A stretch of DNA of 64,000 nucleotides, taken from the NCBI GenBank assembly GCA_013178375.1, contig JABLXQ010000013.1:1-64000 (forward strand), written 5' to 3'. The stretch is from Gammaproteobacteria bacterium. GTDB lineage: Bacteria; Pseudomonadota; Gammaproteobacteria; Pseudomonadales; Ketobacteraceae. A program made the translations under genes and the position numbers. Shown here one piece after another: positions 1 through 10,460 of the stretch; position 1 is the stretch's first letter, and every line of letters begins with the position of its first letter. The notes under the pieces were generated by a model. The model saw only the letters and a list, made by a program, of their open reading frames with translations, did no database searches and was not told the DNA's origin.

Positions 1-302
1 AGAAAATTCGCATCCGCTTGAAAGCGTTCGATCACAAGCTGATTGATCAGTCGGCGTTGGAAATTGTGGAAACCGCCAAGCGCACAGGCGCTCAGGTGCG
101 CGGCCCGATTCCCCTCCCGACCCGCACGGAGCGTTTTACCATTCTGATCTCTCCGCACGTTAACAAGGATGCGCGTGATCAGTACGAGATTCGCACCCAC
201 AAGCGCTTGGTCGATATTGTGGAGCCCACCGACAAGACAGTAGATGCCCTGATGAAGCTGGATTTGGCTGCGGGCGTCGATGTTCAGATCTCGCTGGGTT
301 GA
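1..302 (+). CDS. rpsJ: 30S ribosomal protein S10 (5' end outside window)
   Basis: The window opens inside this gene; 99 codons are visible in frame from base 3 to the stop at 300-302. Against the usual 103-residue S10 only about four N-terminal residues are missing. The visible protein has the family core GPIPLPTR, then [14 protein letters not shown] and the C-terminal [12 protein letters not shown]10 belongs to the head of the 30S subunit and, as NusE, also binds NusB in transcription antitermination (family knowledge). It is the first gene of the S10 operon, 38 bases ahead of rplC; its promoter and leader lie outside the window. Confidence 0.97.
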   Translation, partial: KIRIRLKAFDHKLIDQSALEIVETAKRTGAQVRGPIPLPTRTERFTILISPHVNKDARDQYEIRTHKRLVDIVEPTDKTVDALMKLDLAAGVDVQISLG

Positions 303-340
303 TCGTGCTGTCAAGCAGCATGGCATGAGAGGTTAAAGAT

Positions 341-979
341 ATGGCAATCGGTCTAGTCGGACGTAAATGTGGCATGACTCGTATCTTCACTGCTGACGGG
401 GTGTCCATTCCAGTTACTGTGATTGAAGTTGAGCCGAACCGCATTACCCAAATCAAATCGCCTGAGTCGGATGGTTATTCGGCTCTGCAGGTTACCACTG
501 GTGCGCGTAAGGCTTCCCATGTAGCCAAGCCGGCCGCTGGTCATTATGCCAAGGCGGAAACGGAAGCGGGTCGCGGTATGTGGGAGTTTCGGGTAAATGA
601 ATCCGAGCTCGCCGGCTTCAAGATTGGTGATGCGATCCAGGTCGGAATTTTCGAGGCCGGCAAAAAAGTCGATGTAACTGGTACATCGAAAGGTAAAGGT
701 TTTGCCGGTGTCATCAAGCGTTGGAATTTTGCTGCACAAGATGCAACGCACGGTAACTCGCTGTCGCACCGCGCTCCCGGTTCTATTGGTCAGAACCAGT
801 CTCCGGGTCGCGTCTTCAAAGGTAAGAAGATGGCGGGTCAAATGGGTAATCGCCAGGTTACCACGCAGTCTCTCGAGGTCGTTCGTGTTGACGCCGAAAG
901 AAACCTGCTGTTGGTGAAAGGTGCGGTCCCCGGCGCCACTGGTGCTGATGTGATTGTGTCTCCGGCTGTAAAAGGTTGA
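341..979 (+). CDS. rplC: 50S ribosomal protein L3
   Basis: A 212-residue protein of normal length starting [16 protein letters not shown], the usual L3 N-terminus. Around residues 140-170 it carries the extended-loop signature with SHRAPGSIG and [15 protein letters not shown], the part that reaches toward the peptidyl transferase centre; the conserved Gln in this loop is the PrmB methylation site in E. coli (known). L3 is an early assembly protein of the 50S subunit. A purine-rich GAGAGG lies upstream of the ATG. Second gene of the S10 operon, 18 bases before rplD. Confidence 0.98.
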   Translation: MAIGLVGRKCGMTRIFTADGVSIPVTVIEVEPNRITQIKSPESDGYSALQVTTGARKASHVAKPAAGHYAKAETEAGRGMWEFRVNESELAGFKIGDAIQVGIFEAGKKVDVTGTSKGKGFAGVIKRWNFAAQDATHGNSLSHRAPGSIGQNQSPGRVFKGKKMAGQMGNRQVTTQSLEVVRVDAERNLLLVKGAVPGATGADVIVSPAVKG

Positions 980-997
980 GCCAAAGAGGATTAGCGG

Positions 998-1600
998 ATG
1001 AATCTGAATATTGCCTCTGGCGGAACTGTGACGGTATCAGAAGTGGCCTTTGGAAAAGAGTTCAACGAACCTCTTGTTCATCAGGTTGTGACTGCCTTTA
1101 TGGCGGGTGGACGTCAGGGTTCCAAGGCGCAAAAAACTCGTTCCGAAGTTCGTGGCGGTGGTAAAAAGCCGTGGAAACAAAAAGGCACTGGTCGCGCCCG
1201 TGCCGGCACCATTCGTAGCCCCTTGTGGCGTAGCGGTGGTGTTACTTTTGCAGCCAAGCCGCGTGATTTCGAACAGAAAGTTAATCGCAAGATGTATCGC
1301 GGCGCAATGCGTTGCATTCTCTCCGAGCTGGTTCGCCAGGGTCGGCTGGTAGTAGTGCAGGATCTTGTCGTGGCTGAGCCGAAGACCAAGCTTCTGTTGG
1401 CCAAGCTCAAAGAGCTGCAAGTTGAAAGCGCGCTGATTGTCGCCGGTGAAGTGAGCGAGAATCTCTTCCTGTCGGCACGCAATCTGCCCAGGGTTGATGT
1501 GTGTGACGTACAGGCGGCTGATCCTGTTAGTCTGATCGCGCACGACAAAGTGATCATCACCGTGGATGCTCTGAAGAAAATCGAGGAGTTGCTGGCATGA
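998..1600 (+). CDS. rplD: 50S ribosomal protein L4
   Basis: A 200-residue protein with the L4 loop region [20 protein letters not shown] and [20 protein letters not shown], the extension that lines the peptide exit tunnel. In E. coli L4 also represses its own S10 operon by binding the leader of the mRNA; whether that happens here cannot be judged because the leader is outside the window. The stop TGA at 1598-1600 overlaps the ATG of rplW (ATGA), which suggests translational coupling. A GAGGA motif precedes the start at a normal distance. Confidence 0.98.
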   Translation: MNLNIASGGTVTVSEVAFGKEFNEPLVHQVVTAFMAGGRQGSKAQKTRSEVRGGGKKPWKQKGTGRARAGTIRSPLWRSGGVTFAAKPRDFEQKVNRKMYRGAMRCILSELVRQGRLVVVQDLVVAEPKTKLLLAKLKELQVESALIVAGEVSENLFLSARNLPRVDVCDVQAADPVSLIAHDKVIITVDALKKIEELLA

Positions 1601-1893
1601 ACCCGGAACGCATTTTTAAGGTTTTGAAGGCGCCTCACATTTCTGAAAAGGCCACTGTTGTTGCTGATCGCAATAATCAGTTCGTGTTCAAGGTCGATGC
1701 TAACGCTACCAAGACCGAAATCAAGGCAGCGGTCGAGAAGCTGTGGGACGTCAAGGTGAAGTCAGTGAATACGCTGGTCGCCAAGGGCAAAACAAAGCGT
1801 TTTGGCCGCAGCGAAGGCAAGCGTTCTGACTGGAAAAAAGCCTATGTTTCCCTGCAGGAAGGCTTTGACATCGATTTTCTGGGCGCAGAGTGA
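1597..1893 (+). CDS. rplW: 50S ribosomal protein L23
   Basis: A 98-residue L23 starting [19 protein letters not shown], with the conserved [21 protein letters not shown] segment. L23 lies at the exit of the peptide tunnel, where trigger factor and signal recognition particle dock (family knowledge). The start codon overlaps the rplD stop by four bases (ATGA), and rplB follows after 16 bases with a TAAGGAG ribosome site. Nothing unusual in length or motifs. Confidence 0.97.
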   Translation: MNPERIFKVLKAPHISEKATVVADRNNQFVFKVDANATKTEIKAAVEKLWDVKVKSVNTLVAKGKTKRFGRSEGKRSDWKKAYVSLQEGFDIDFLGAE

Positions 1894-1909
1894 TTAAGGA
1901 GCAAGGCTA

Positions 1910-2740
1910 ATGGCACTGTTGAAAGCTAAACCTACCTCGCCCGGTCGTCGCTTCGTCGTCAAGGTAGTCAACAAAGATTTGCACAAGGGTGCGCCACATG
2001 CACCACTAGTTGAGGCGGGTGGCAAGAACGGCGGCCGCAACAACGCCGGCAGAATCACTACCCGGCATAAGGGTGGCGGTCACAAGCGTCACTATCGACT
2101 GGTTGATTTCAAGCGCGATAAAGACGGCATTTTGGGTCAGGTTGAGCGGCTGGAATACGATCCGAATCGTTCCGCCCACATCGCGCTGGTAAAATACAGC
2201 GATGGTGAGCGCCGTTACATCATCGCGCCGAAAGGTCTGAAAGCCGGTGACAGCGTTCAGTCTGGCGCCGATGCGCCGATCAAGAACGGTAACAGCCTCC
2301 CGCTGCGTAATATTCCGGTTGGTAGCGTTATTCACTGCGTTGAGCTCAAGCCTGGCAAAGGCGCACAGGTTGGTCGCAGCGCAGGTGCTGCCATCCAGCT
2401 GCTGGCTCGTGAAGGCGCTTATGTAACTCTTCGTCTCCGCTCTGGCGAGATGCGTAAAGTGCTGTCAGAATGTCGCGCCACTGTTGGTGAAGTCGGTAAT
2501 TCTGAACACAACCTGCTTTCTTATGGCAAGGCTGGCGCCAAAAGATGGCGCGGTATTCGCCCCACTGTTCGCGGTGTTGCGATGAACCCTGTAGATCACC
2601 CGCATGGTGGTGGTGAAGGTAGAACTTCCGGTGGCCGTCATCCGGTTACTCCATGGGGTGTATCGACCAAGGGTCACAAGACTCGCAAGAACAAGCGGAC
2701 CGACAAGTTCATCGTTCGTCGCCGCGGCGCGAAATCGTAA
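1910..2740 (+). CDS. rplB: 50S ribosomal protein L2
   Basis: A 276-residue L2, close to the usual 273-276. The signature [19 protein letters not shown] near residue 225 includes the conserved histidine close to the peptidyl transferase centre. The N-terminal half has [18 protein letters not shown], the RNA-binding OB-fold part. L2 is needed to join the subunits and for peptidyl transferase activity (family knowledge). Fifth visible gene in the S10 operon; rpsS begins 22 bases downstream. Confidence 0.98.
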   Translation: MALLKAKPTSPGRRFVVKVVNKDLHKGAPHAPLVEAGGKNGGRNNAGRITTRHKGGGHKRHYRLVDFKRDKDGILGQVERLEYDPNRSAHIALVKYSDGERRYIIAPKGLKAGDSVQSGADAPIKNGNSLPLRNIPVGSVIHCVELKPGKGAQVGRSAGAAIQLLAREGAYVTLRLRSGEMRKVLSECRATVGEVGNSEHNLLSYGKAGAKRWRGIRPTVRGVAMNPVDHPHGGGEGRTSGGRHPVTPWGVSTKGHKTRKNKRTDKFIVRRRGAKS

Positions 2741-2762
2741 TACGGATTGAGAGGTATCTACT

Positions 2763-3038
2763 GTGCCACGTTCATTGAAGAAAGGTCCGTTCATCGACGC
2801 GCACCTGCTGAAAAAGGTAGAGGATGCCGTTCAGGCTGGCTCCAGAAAGCCGATCAAAACCTGGTCGCGCCGCTCGCTGATCCTGCCGGATATGGTTGGA
2901 TTGACAATTGCGGTTCATAACGGTCGTCAGCATGTGCCTGTGGTTATCACCGAGCACATGGTAGGCCACAAGTTGGGCGAGTTTGCAGCGACACGGACCT
3001 ATCGTGGTCACGCCGCCGACAAGAAAGCGAAGAAGTAA
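2763..3038 (+). CDS. rpsS: 30S ribosomal protein S19
   Basis: A 91-residue S19 starting at a GTG codon: the reading [17 protein letters not shown] is the standard family N-terminus, so the GTG at 2763 is taken as the start, with GAGAGG about six bases upstream. The family core [19 protein letters not shown] and the C-terminal [20 protein letters not shown] are present. S19 pairs with S13 in the 30S head. Twelve bases separate it from rplV. Confidence 0.97.
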   Translation: MPRSLKKGPFIDAHLLKKVEDAVQAGSRKPIKTWSRRSLILPDMVGLTIAVHNGRQHVPVVITEHMVGHKLGEFAATRTYRGHAADKKAKK

Positions 3039-3049
3039 GGGGTGCGGTA

Positions 3050-3382
3050 ATGGAAACAGCAGCTAAATTACGCAGCGCCATGATTTCTGCACAGAAAGCG
3101 CGATTGGTAGCTGATCAGATTCGTGGCCAGAAGGTCGATCAGGCTCTGAACGTTCTTGCGTTCAGCACCAAAAAAGCCGCGCAAATGGTGAAGAAGGTTT
3201 TGGAATCCGCAATTGCCAACGCCGAGCACAATGAAGGTGCCGATGTTGACGAGCTGAGGGTCTCCGCGATTTTTGTAGACGAAGGCATGACAATGAAGCG
3301 CATTCAGCCACGTGCCAAAGGCCGGGCAGATCGCATCATGAAGAGAACTTGCCATATCACGGTCAAGGTATCTGACAACTAG
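3050..3382 (+). CDS. rplV: 50S ribosomal protein L22
   Basis: A 110-residue L22, the usual length. It has the helical core [20 protein letters not shown] and the beta-hairpin tip region [20 protein letters not shown] that reaches into the exit tunnel and is where macrolide-resistance changes occur in other species. The tip looks wild type and no deletion is visible. It is followed after 12 bases by rpsC with an AGGAGAC ribosome site. Confidence 0.97.
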   Translation: METAAKLRSAMISAQKARLVADQIRGQKVDQALNVLAFSTKKAAQMVKKVLESAIANAEHNEGADVDELRVSAIFVDEGMTMKRIQPRAKGRADRIMKRTCHITVKVSDN

Positions 3383-3394
3383 GAGACAGGCCAG

Positions 3395-4084
3395 ATGGGT
3401 CAGAAAGTTCATCCGACCGGGATTCGCTTGGGCATCGTTAAGAAGCACACATCGACCTGGTACGCGAATCCCAAGCAGTATGCAGGTTATTTGCTGACAG
3501 ATTTGAAAGTTCGCGAGTTCCTGTTCGAGAAGCTCAAGTCCGCTTCTGTCAGCCGCATCGAAATCGAGCGCCCGGCAGAAAACGCCCGTATTACTATCAA
3601 GACTGCGCGTCCTGGTATTGTGATCGGCAAGAAAGGCGAGGATGTTGAAAAACTGCGCCGCGACCTTTCCCAGATGATGGGCGTGCCTGTCCACGTCAAC
3701 ATCGAGGAAGTTCGCAAGCCTGAGCTGGATGCCAAGCTGGTGGCGGACAGCATTGCTTCGCAGTTGGAGCGTCGTGTGATGTTCCGTCGCGCCATGAAGC
3801 GTGCAGTGCAGAACGCAATGCGCCTGGGGGCGAAAGGGATCAAGGTACAGGTCTCTGGTCGTCTGGGTGGTGCAGAAATTGCGCGTACTGAGTGGTACCG
3901 CGAAGGCCGTGTACCCCTTCACACACTGCGTGCGGACATCGATTACTCAACCGCTCGGGCGGAAACCACTTACGGTACCATCGGCGTAAAGGTCTGGATC
4001 TTCAAGGGTGAAATCCTGGATGGCGATCTGGATCAGCAGGAAGAGCAAAAAGCCGGCGCACCGAAACGCACACGTGCTAGCTAA
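3395..4084 (+). CDS. rpsC: 30S ribosomal protein S3
   Basis: A 229-residue S3 starting [14 protein letters not shown]. The central KH-type RNA-binding segment with [18 protein letters not shown] (the GXXG loop) and the C-terminal [20 protein letters not shown] are both present. S3 forms part of the mRNA entry channel with S4 and S5 and contributes to helicase activity there (family knowledge). The tail [16 protein letters not shown] is a normal variable end. rplP follows after 11 bases. Confidence 0.98.
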   Translation: MGQKVHPTGIRLGIVKKHTSTWYANPKQYAGYLLTDLKVREFLFEKLKSASVSRIEIERPAENARITIKTARPGIVIGKKGEDVEKLRRDLSQMMGVPVHVNIEEVRKPELDAKLVADSIASQLERRVMFRRAMKRAVQNAMRLGAKGIKVQVSGRLGGAEIARTEWYREGRVPLHTLRADIDYSTARAETTYGTIGVKVWIFKGEILDGDLDQQEEQKAGAPKRTRAS

Positions 4085-4095
4085 GGGTTTGGAAA

Positions 4096-4509
4096 ATGTT
4101 ACAGCCTAAACGTACCAAGTTCAGAAAACAGCACAAAGGCCGCAACCGCGGGTTGGCACAGGCCGGCAACAAGATTTCGTTTGGCACCATCGGTCTGAAA
4201 GCCGTGACCCGTGGCCGCCTGACAGCTCGGCAGATCGAAGCAGCACGTCGTGCGATGACGCGTCATGTGAAGCGTGGCGGCAAGATCTGGATTCGCGTGT
4301 TCCCTGACAAGCCGATCACCCAAAAGCCTCTCGAAGTGCGGATGGGTAGTGGTAAGGGTAACGTCGAATACTGGGTAGCCGAGATCAAGCCAGGCAAGAT
4401 CCTGTATGAGATGGAAGGCGTGTCGGAAGAAGTGGCAAATGAGGCATTCCAACTGGCAGCAGCCAAATTGCCCCTTCGGACAACAGTTGTGAAGCGGACG
4501 GTGATGTGA
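4096..4509 (+). CDS. rplP: 50S ribosomal protein L16
   Basis: A 137-residue L16 starting [19 protein letters not shown]. It has the conserved [25 protein letters not shown] segment in outline and the [21 protein letters not shown] region that contacts the A-site tRNA and 23S rRNA. L16 is a late assembly protein of the 50S subunit. Its TGA stop shares one base with the ATG of rpmC, so the two are probably translationally coupled. Confidence 0.97.
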   Translation: MLQPKRTKFRKQHKGRNRGLAQAGNKISFGTIGLKAVTRGRLTARQIEAARRAMTRHVKRGGKIWIRVFPDKPITQKPLEVRMGSGKGNVEYWVAEIKPGKILYEMEGVSEEVANEAFQLAAAKLPLRTTVVKRTVM

Positions 4510-4703
4510 TGAAAGCGAGCGAACTCAAACTGAAATCTGTTGATGAGCTCAACAAACTGGTGCTGGATCTGCTGCGTGAGCAGTTCGAATATCGCATGAA
4601 GCTGGCGACTGGCCAGCTGAGCCAGACCCATGTGATGAAAAAGACACGCCGCAGCATCGCGCGCATCAAAACCGTTATTGCTGAGAAGAAGCAGGGTAAC
4701 TGA
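4509..4703 (+). CDS. rpmC: 50S ribosomal protein L29
   Basis: A 64-residue L29 with the coiled helical hairpin typical of the family: [14 protein letters not shown], then [18 protein letters not shown] chose ATG 4509 over the in-frame GTG at 4506 because family members begin MKA and the ATG overlaps the rplP stop in the common TGATG arrangement. L29 sits near the tunnel exit next to L23. rpsQ starts two bases after the stop. Confidence 0.95.
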   Translation: MKASELKLKSVDELNKLVLDLLREQFEYRMKLATGQLSQTHVMKKTRRSIARIKTVIAEKKQGN

Positions 4704-4705
4704 GT

Positions 4706-4975
4706 ATGACTGAACAAGCTGCTGCGAAGAAAAAGCGAACCTTGACTGGCCTGGTTGTAAGCAATAAAGGTGACAAGTCCGTCACTGTAATGGTTGAGCG
4801 CAAGGTCAAGCACCCTGTTTACGGCAAGTTCATTCGCCGCTCCACCAAGTATCACGCGCACGACGAAATGAACGAGTGCAACATGGGTGATACCATCGTG
4901 ATTGAAGAATGCCGGCCTATTTCCAAGACGAAGTGCTGGCGCCTGGTGCGGATTGAAGAAAGGGCAGTTGTTTAA
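4706..4975 (+). CDS. rpsQ: 30S ribosomal protein S17
   Basis: An 89-residue S17 with an OB fold; [36 protein letters not shown] and [20 protein letters not shown] match the family. S17 binds 16S rRNA early in assembly, at the side of the 30S body. The spacing of two bases from rpmC indicates the same transcript. A 48-base gap follows before rplN, slightly longer than elsewhere in the cluster; E. coli has its S10/spc operon border here, but I see no terminator in this gap. Confidence 0.96.
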   Translation: MTEQAAAKKKRTLTGLVVSNKGDKSVTVMVERKVKHPVYGKFIRRSTKYHAHDEMNECNMGDTIVIEECRPISKTKCWRLVRIEERAVV

Positions 4976-5023
4976 TCGCCCTGCGCGGTTGCCCGGTTAA
5001 GTTGAGAATGGTGGAGACTGGCA

Positions 5024-5392
5024 ATGATTCAGACCCAAACAATCCTTGAAGTCGCTGACAACAGCGGCGCGCGCAGAGTCCAGTGCATCAAGGTGCTCGG
5101 TGGCTCGCACCGTCGTTACGCCCGTATTGGCGACGTTATCAAGGTGTCCGTGAAGGAAGCGATTCCGCGCGGCAAGGTTAAGAAAGGCGATGTGATGAAC
5201 GCCGTGGTCGTGCGTACCCGTCAGGGTGTGCGTCGTCAGGACGGATCTCTGATCCGGTTCGATGAGAATGCTGCGGTCCTGCTGAATAACCAGCGTCAGC
5301 CAATCGGCACACGGATTTTCGGACCCGTTACCCGCGAGCTGCGCGGTGACCAGTTCATGAAGATCATTTCGTTGGCCCCGGAAGTGCTGTAA
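5024..5392 (+). CDS. rplN: 50S ribosomal protein L14
   Basis: A 122-residue L14, exactly the usual length, starting [17 protein letters not shown] and containing the family signature around [15 protein letters not shown] and the C-terminal [13 protein letters not shown]14 lies at the subunit interface, where RsfS binds to block subunit joining under stress (family knowledge). In E. coli this gene opens the spc operon. Here a GGTGGAGACTGG ribosome site precedes it and rplX follows after 16 bases. Confidence 0.98.
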   Translation: MIQTQTILEVADNSGARRVQCIKVLGGSHRRYARIGDVIKVSVKEAIPRGKVKKGDVMNAVVVRTRQGVRRQDGSLIRFDENAAVLLNNQRQPIGTRIFGPVTRELRGDQFMKIISLAPEVL

Positions 5393-5408
5393 GGCTGAAG
5401 GTATTCAT

Positions 5409-5729
5409 ATGTTGAAAATCAAACGTAATGACGAAGTGATAGTTATTGCAGGCAAGGACAAGGGCAAGCGCGGCAAGGTCCTGAAAGTTCTGGAAGGCAA
5501 GTTGCTGGTGTCCGGCGTGAATGTTGTGCGCAAGCATCAGAAAGCCAACCCGCAGAAGGGTACCCAGGGTGGAATCGTTGACAAGGAGTCTCCGATTCAG
5601 GTGTCCAACGTGGCGCTCTTTAATCCCCAAACACAAAAGGCCGATCGTGTGGGCTTTAAGTTCCTGGAAGACGGCACGAAGGTTCGTTGCTTCAAGTCGA
5701 CGAATGAAGTCATTCAGGAAAAGGCGTAA
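5409..5729 (+). CDS. rplX: 50S ribosomal protein L24
   Basis: A 106-residue L24 with an N-terminal KOW motif ([19 protein letters not shown]) and the following [19 protein letters not shown] segment. L24 is one of the two assembly-initiator proteins of the 50S subunit. The start [10 protein letters not shown] is typical. The gene sits between rplN and rplE with short gaps, as in other gammaproteobacteria, and shows nothing odd. Confidence 0.97.
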   Translation: MLKIKRNDEVIVIAGKDKGKRGKVLKVLEGKLLVSGVNVVRKHQKANPQKGTQGGIVDKESPIQVSNVALFNPQTQKADRVGFKFLEDGTKVRCFKSTNEVIQEKA

Positions 5730-5753
5730 GCCGCACGAGGCAGGGTCGAAGCA

Positions 5754-6293
5754 ATGAGCAGACTGAAAGAATTTTACAAAAGCGAGATTGTCAGCAAGCT
5801 GCAACAGCAGTTTGGCTACAAGAGTGTGATGCAGGTGCCCCGTATCACCAAGATCACCCTGAACATGGGTGTTGGTGAGGCGTCGCAGGACCGCAAAGCC
5901 ATTGAAGGAGCAGTTGCTGATCTGGCACAAATCTCCGGTCAGAAGCCGCTGGTGACTAACGCACGCAAGTCCGTTGCCGGTTTCAAGATCCGTCAGGGCT
6001 GGCCTATCGGAGCCAAAGTGACCCTGCGTGGCGAGCGGATGTATGAGTTCATGGATCGCCTGGTTTCCATGGCCATTCCCCGGGTACGCGACTTTCGTGG
6101 TCTGAATCCCAAGTCGTTCGATGGTCGTGGCAACTACAGCATGGGCATCAAGGAGCAGATCGTATTTCCCGAAATCGAATACGATAAGATCGACAAGATT
6201 CGTGGTATGGACATTACCATCACCACCACTGCAAAGACTGATGAAGAAGGCCGCGCGCTGTTAGAGGCCTTTAATTTCCCGCTCAAGCGTTAA
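5754..6293 (+). CDS. rplE: 50S ribosomal protein L5
   Basis: A 179-residue L5, the usual length, with [16 protein letters not shown], the [26 protein letters not shown] core (given here in part) and [21 protein letters not shown]5 binds 5S rRNA together with L18 and touches the P-site tRNA. Start at ATG 5754 with a GAGGCAGGG ribosome site. rpsN follows after 15 bases. Confidence 0.98.
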   Translation: MSRLKEFYKSEIVSKLQQQFGYKSVMQVPRITKITLNMGVGEASQDRKAIEGAVADLAQISGQKPLVTNARKSVAGFKIRQGWPIGAKVTLRGERMYEFMDRLVSMAIPRVRDFRGLNPKSFDGRGNYSMGIKEQIVFPEIEYDKIDKIRGMDITITTTAKTDEEGRALLEAFNFPLKR

Positions 6294-6308
6294 TTAGGTA
6301 GGAATAGC

Positions 6309-6614
6309 ATGGCAAAGTTGTCAATGAAGGAGCGCGAGAAGAAGCGTACGCAGACTGTAGCCAAGTTTGCGAAGAAGCGCGCCGAACTGAAGGCGATTAT
6401 CGCCAGCATAGGCACTTCTGATGAAGATCGCTGGGACGCGCAAATCAAGCTGCAGAAGCTGCCGCGCGACTCTTCTCCCAGTCGCCAGCGTAATCGCTGT
6501 GGTCTGACAGGCCGGCCCCATGGTTTCTACCGCAAGTTCGGCCTGGGTCGCAACAAGCTTCGCGAAGCGGCAATGCGTGGTGATGTACCTGGTCTGGTTA
6601 AGTCCAGCTGGTAA
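6309..6614 (+). CDS. rpsN: 30S ribosomal protein S14, zinc-free (C-minus) form
   Basis: A 101-residue S14. The C-terminal signature [19 protein letters not shown] is present, but only one cysteine is seen in the whole protein, so this is the longer form without a zinc ribbon rather than the short 61-residue CXXC form. S14 binds the head of the 30S subunit late in assembly. The gene lies between rplE and rpsH with gaps of 15 and 23 bases. Confidence 0.97.
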   Translation: MAKLSMKEREKKRTQTVAKFAKKRAELKAIIASIGTSDEDRWDAQIKLQKLPRDSSPSRQRNRCGLTGRPHGFYRKFGLGRNKLREAAMRGDVPGLVKSSW

Positions 6615-6637
6615 GAACGGTTACGGAGTTCTAGACG

Positions 6638-7030
6638 ATGAGTATGCAAGATCCTTTGTCGGATATGATGACGCGGATTCGCAACGGACAGATGGCGAAG
6701 AAGCCTGCTGTATCCATGCCTTCTTCCAAGATGAAGATCGCAGTTGCCAACGTGTTGCAGAACGAAGGTTACATCAAGTCCTTTGCAGTTGATGGCGAGC
6801 AGAAGCCCGAACTGACAATCGAGCTGAAATATTTTGAAGGCAAGCCCGTGATCGAAATGATCAAGCGGGTGAGCCGTCCCGGTTTGCGTATTTACAAGCC
6901 GGGTGACCAGCTGCCCAAGATCATGGGTGGCCTGGGTGTGGCAATCATTTCGACCGATAAGGGCGTTATGACTGACCGCGCAGCCCGGGCAGCCGGAGTC
7001 GGCGGCGAAGTTTTGTGTTACGTATCCTGA
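6638..7030 (+). CDS. rpsH: 30S ribosomal protein S8
   Basis: A 130-residue S8 starting [20 protein letters not shown]; the C-terminal half has [20 protein letters not shown] and [21 protein letters not shown]8 is a primary 16S rRNA binder and, in E. coli, represses the spc operon by binding near the rplE start (known there, not tested here). ATG at 6638 is preceded by a GGAG at normal spacing. Confidence 0.98.
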   Translation: MSMQDPLSDMMTRIRNGQMAKKPAVSMPSSKMKIAVANVLQNEGYIKSFAVDGEQKPELTIELKYFEGKPVIEMIKRVSRPGLRIYKPGDQLPKIMGGLGVAIISTDKGVMTDRAARAAGVGGEVLCYVS

Positions 7031-7043
7031 CAGGTGGGCGGCG

Positions 7044-7577
7044 ATGTCTCGAGTTGCTAAAAGTCCTATCAAGTTGCCCGCTGGTGTTGACATCAAGCAG
7101 GCCGGACAACAGTTGGTTGTAAAGGGTTCGAAGGGCGAGCTGAAGCTGGTTCTGAGCCCACTGGTAAGCGTTGAGATCGCCGCTGGCGTTGCGCAGGTGA
7201 AGCCGGTGACTGAATCTCAGGACGCTTGGGCTATGGCAGGCACGTTTCGCGCTCTGATCAGTAACATGGTCAAGGGTGTGAGCACTGGTTTTGAGCGCAA
7301 GCTTGAGCTGGTGGGTGTAGGCTACCGGGCGCAGGCCAAAGGAAAGGTTCTGAGCTTGTCGCTCGGCTTCTCTCATCCGGTTGAATATCAACTGCCGGAG
7401 GGTGTGACTGCCGAAACTCCCAGCCAGACCGAAATCATGCTGCGCAGCTCGGACAAGCAGTTGCTTGGCCAGGTTGCCGCCAACGTGCGAAGCTTCCGTC
7501 CGCCAGAGCCGTACAAAGGCAAGGGCGTTCGTTATTCCGATGAGAAAGTTCTTCGGAAAGAAGCTAAGAAGAAATAA
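7044..7577 (+). CDS. rplF: 50S ribosomal protein L6
   Basis: A 177-residue L6 made of two similar halves. The C-terminal half has the family signature [20 protein letters not shown]6 contacts the sarcin-ricin loop region and the factor-binding site. The first residues [15 protein letters not shown] are typical. The gene ends 20 bases before the start chosen for rplR. Confidence 0.97.
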   Translation: MSRVAKSPIKLPAGVDIKQAGQQLVVKGSKGELKLVLSPLVSVEIAAGVAQVKPVTESQDAWAMAGTFRALISNMVKGVSTGFERKLELVGVGYRAQAKGKVLSLSLGFSHPVEYQLPEGVTAETPSQTEIMLRSSDKQLLGQVAANVRSFRPPEPYKGKGVRYSDEKVLRKEAKKK

Positions 7578-7597
7578 CCGGTGAGATGACAGTAGCC

Positions 7598-7945
7598 ATG
7601 AATGAGAAAAAAGTAGCGCGTTTGCGCCGGGCGAAACGCACCAGAATGAAGATTCGCGAATTGGGCCAGACTCGTCTGACCGTCAATCGTACGTCGCAGC
7701 ACATTTATGCGCAGGTTATCTCCGGTGACGGTGGCGTTGTTATTGCTAGCGCCTCTACCAATGAGAAGGGCTATCAGGGCCCGACCAGCAACAAAGATGC
7801 GGCGGCCGCAATCGGCAAGCTGATTGCCGAGCGGGCGAAAGATAAAGGCGTCACTCAAGTGGCGTTCGATCGTTCCGGATTCAAGTACCACGGTCGCGTT
7901 CAGGCGCTGGCAGATGCCGCGCGTGAAGGCGGTCTTCAGTTCTAA
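7598..7945 (+). CDS. rplR: 50S ribosomal protein L18
   Basis: A 115-residue L18 with the conserved QHIYAQVIS segment, [16 protein letters not shown] and the C-terminal [19 protein letters not shown]. It binds 5S rRNA with L5. I prefer ATG 7598 ([14 protein letters not shown]) over ATG 7586 (MTVAMNEKK): relatives begin M-X-KK, and the only ribosome-site-like GGTGAG at 7580-7585 directly abuts 7586 but is 12 bases from 7598. The earlier start would add four residues and cannot be fully excluded. Confidence 0.93.
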   Translation: MNEKKVARLRRAKRTRMKIRELGQTRLTVNRTSQHIYAQVISGDGGVVIASASTNEKGYQGPTSNKDAAAAIGKLIAERAKDKGVTQVAFDRSGFKYHGRVQALADAAREGGLQF

Positions 7946-7956
7946 AGGGTACCAAG

Positions 7957-8457
7957 ATGGCCAAAGTGGAAGATAAGAACGAAGGTTTCCAGGAAAAGCT
8001 GGTTCAAGTGAACCGGGTTGCCAAAGTTGTGAAGGGCGGTCGTATTTTCGCCTTCACTGCGCTGACTGTGGTTGGCGATGGCGCTGGTAAAGTCGGTTTT
8101 GGAAGTGGCAAGGCCCGTGAGGTGCCGGTTGCTATCCAGAAGGCACTGGAAGCTGCCCGTCGCAACATGATCAAGGTCGATCTGAATGGCACTACGTTGC
8201 AGCATGCAATCAATGCACAGCATGGCGCCTCTCGGGTTTACATGCAGCCTGCTTCGGACGGTACCGGAATCATTGCCGGTGGCGCCATGCGTGCGGTGCT
8301 GGAAGTGGCCGGAGTGCAGAACGTACTGGCCAAGTGCTATGGTTCCACCAATCCCATGAACGTCGTGCGTGCCACCGTGAAGGGCCTCGCGAGCATGAAA
8401 TCGGCTGAAGACGTCGCCGCCAAGCGTGGCAAGACGGTAGAAGAAATACTGGGGTGA
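7957..8457 (+). CDS. rpsE: 30S ribosomal protein S5
   Basis: A 166-residue S5. The N-terminal domain has [19 protein letters not shown] followed by the RNA-binding region, and the C-terminal domain has [23 protein letters not shown] in outline. S5 lines the mRNA entry channel with S3 and S4 and affects decoding accuracy; the residues of the accuracy loop look unaltered. Start at ATG 7957 follows an AAAGGG; rpmD begins four bases after the stop. Confidence 0.98.
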   Translation: MAKVEDKNEGFQEKLVQVNRVAKVVKGGRIFAFTALTVVGDGAGKVGFGSGKAREVPVAIQKALEAARRNMIKVDLNGTTLQHAINAQHGASRVYMQPASDGTGIIAGGAMRAVLEVAGVQNVLAKCYGSTNPMNVVRATVKGLASMKSAEDVAAKRGKTVEEILG

Positions 8458-8461
8458 CAGC

Positions 8462-8650
8462 ATGTCAAACAAGACCATGATCAAGGTTACTCAGACCAAG
8501 AGCAGTTCCGGTCGGCTCAAGAACCATCGTGATTGCGTGCGTGGTTTGGGGCTGAGAAGGATCGGCCATAGCGTGCAGGTTGAAGATACTCCGTCAGTTC
8601 GGGGCATGATCAACACCGTATATTACATGGTTCGGGTAGAGGGCGAATAA
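8462..8650 (+). CDS. rpmD: 50S ribosomal protein L30
   Basis: A 62-residue L30 with [19 protein letters not shown], the [20 protein letters not shown] signature and [12 protein letters not shown]. The family is about 59 residues, so a few extra N-terminal residues (MSNKTM) are normal variation. L30 lies near helix 38 of 23S rRNA. It is packed between rpsE and rplO with gaps of four and one bases. Confidence 0.96.
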   Translation: MSNKTMIKVTQTKSSSGRLKNHRDCVRGLGLRRIGHSVQVEDTPSVRGMINTVYYMVRVEGE

Positions 8651-8651
8651 G

Positions 8652-9086
8652 ATGCGTCTGAACAGTTTGAGTCCGGCAGCGGGCTCCAAGCCTGCGGGTA
8701 AGCGTCGCGGTCGCGGTATTGGTAGCGGCCTCGGCAAGACCGGCGGCCGTGGTGGCAAAGGTCAGACTGCTCGTCAGGGTGGCTCGGTCAAACCGGGCTT
8801 CGAAGGCGGTCAGATGCCGATTCAGCGTCGTCTGCCAAAGTTCGGTTTTACCTCCCAGAAATCCTTGGAATTCCAGGAAGTTCGACTGGGTGAGCTGGCG
8901 AAAGTGGCCGCTGAAGTAATCGACCTTGCTGCGCTCAAGGCCAGCGGTGTGATCAAGAAGGACACCAAGTTCGCGAAAGTCGTATTGTCCGGTACTATTT
9001 CCCGGGCGGTGACTCTGAAAGGAATTCCTGCAACGAAAGGCGCCAAGGCGGCGATCGAAGCAGCAGGCGGAAAGGTAGAGGAATAA
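8652..9086 (+). CDS. rplO: 50S ribosomal protein L15
   Basis: A 144-residue L15 with a long glycine-rich basic N-terminus ([20 protein letters not shown]) that threads into 23S rRNA, the [18 protein letters not shown] signature, and a globular C-terminal half ending in [17 protein letters not shown]15 is a late assembly protein. It directly precedes secY, as in most bacteria, and probably shares its transcript. Confidence 0.97.
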   Translation: MRLNSLSPAAGSKPAGKRRGRGIGSGLGKTGGRGGKGQTARQGGSVKPGFEGGQMPIQRRLPKFGFTSQKSLEFQEVRLGELAKVAAEVIDLAALKASGVIKKDTKFAKVVLSGTISRAVTLKGIPATKGAKAAIEAAGGKVEE

Positions 9087-9092
9087 TTGGGC

Positions 9093-10433
9093 ATGGCTAG
9101 CAAGCCTCAGCAATCCGGTATGCCTGCTGCGACTACTGCGGGAATGAGTGAGCTCTGGCAGCGCATCAAGTTCCTGTTCATCGCGATTCTGGTCTATCGG
9201 ATTGGTGCCCATATTCCTGTGCCTGGAATTGATCCAATCCAGCTCCAGAACCTGTTCAAGCAGCAGCAGGATACGATCCTCAGCTTGTTCAACATGTTCT
9301 CTGGCGGTGCGCTGGAGCGCATGTCCATTCTGGCGCTGGGTATTATGCCCTATATTTCGGCCTCGATTATCATGCAGCTGTTGCAGGCAGTGACTCCTCA
9401 GCTCGAGCAGCTCAGGAAAGAAGGCGAATCGGGACGGCGCAAGATTTCACAGTACACCCGTTATGGGACGCTGGGTCTGGCGTTGTTGCAATCGCTGGGC
9501 ATGGCGATGGCATTGCAGAGCCAGGGAGTGACGCTGTCTACTGGCTTCGCGTGGTTGTTCCCGGCGGTGGTTACTCTGTCTACTGGCACCATGTTCCTCA
9601 TGTGGATCGGGGAGCAAGTGACAGAACGCGGTATTGGTAACGGTATATCGATGATCATCTTCGCGGGTATCGTCGCAGGGTTGCCGCAGGCTATTGGGCA
9701 GACTCTGGAGGCGACTCGCCAGAATGAGCTGAACATTGCGGTCCTGTTCTTGTTGATTGTTGTGGCCGTTGCGGTTGTGTTTTTTGTGGTGTGGATGGAA
9801 CGTGCTCAGCGACGCATCACAATCAACTACGCGCGTCGGCAGCAGGGGCGCAAGGTGTTTGCGGCTCAGCAGTCCCACCTGCCTTTAAAGATCAATATGT
9901 CGGGTGTTATCCCGCCGATCTTCGCCACCAGTATTTTGCTCTTTCCTGCCAGTATCGGGCAGTGGTTTGGCGAAACGGAAGGACTGGAGTGGTTGCAGGA
10001 AGTGTCCTTGGCGTTGGGGCCTGGCCAGCCGCTGTATTTGCTGTTGTTTTGTTTGCTGATCGTGTTTTTCTGCTACTTCTATACGGCGATCATGTTCAAT
10101 CCGAAGGATGTGGCAGACAACCTGAAGAAGTCAGGTGCTTTCGTCCCTGGCATTCGTCCTGGTGAGCAGACAGCGAAGTATATTGACGGTGTGTTGGGTC
10201 GCCTGACCCTGGTTGGAGCCATCTATATCACGCTGGTCTGTCTGCTGCCCCAGGGGCTGCAGGCGATGGGGAATGTGCCTTTCTATCTGGGTGGTACCTC
10301 TCTGCTGATCGTGGTGGTGGTGGTCATGGACTTCATGGCCCAGGTTCAGGCCCATCTGATGTCCAAGCAGTATGAATCACTAATGAAGAAGGCGAACCTG
10401 AAGAGTTACGGCGGTTCGGGTGTCACTAGATAA
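9093..10433 (+). CDS. secY: Preprotein translocase subunit SecY
   Basis: A 446-residue SecY, the central channel subunit of the SecYEG translocase in the inner membrane. Ten hydrophobic segments can be followed. Family signatures include HIPVPGI in the first helix, the plug region [20 protein letters not shown] in part, [19 protein letters not shown], and the cytoplasmic loop with [25 protein letters not shown] 9093 (MASKPQQ) is chosen over the in-frame TTG at 9087, which leaves no room for a ribosome site after the rplO stop. Last large gene of the spc operon, followed by rpmJ after 27 bases. Confidence 0.98.
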   Translation: MASKPQQSGMPAATTAGMSELWQRIKFLFIAILVYRIGAHIPVPGIDPIQLQNLFKQQQDTILSLFNMFSGGALERMSILALGIMPYISASIIMQLLQAVTPQLEQLRKEGESGRRKISQYTRYGTLGLALLQSLGMAMALQSQGVTLSTGFAWLFPAVVTLSTGTMFLMWIGEQVTERGIGNGISMIIFAGIVAGLPQAIGQTLEATRQNELNIAVLFLLIVVAVAVVFFVVWMERAQRRITINYARRQQGRKVFAAQQSHLPLKINMSGVIPPIFATSILLFPASIGQWFGETEGLEWLQEVSLALGPGQPLYLLLFCLLIVFFCYFYTAIMFNPKDVADNLKKSGAFVPGIRPGEQTAKYIDGVLGRLTLVGAIYITLVCLLPQGLQAMGNVPFYLGGTSLLIVVVVVMDFMAQVQAHLMSKQYESLMKKANLKSYGGSGVTR

Positions 10434-10460
10434 TTTCGATAAGTTTGGTTGGAGTTCGAC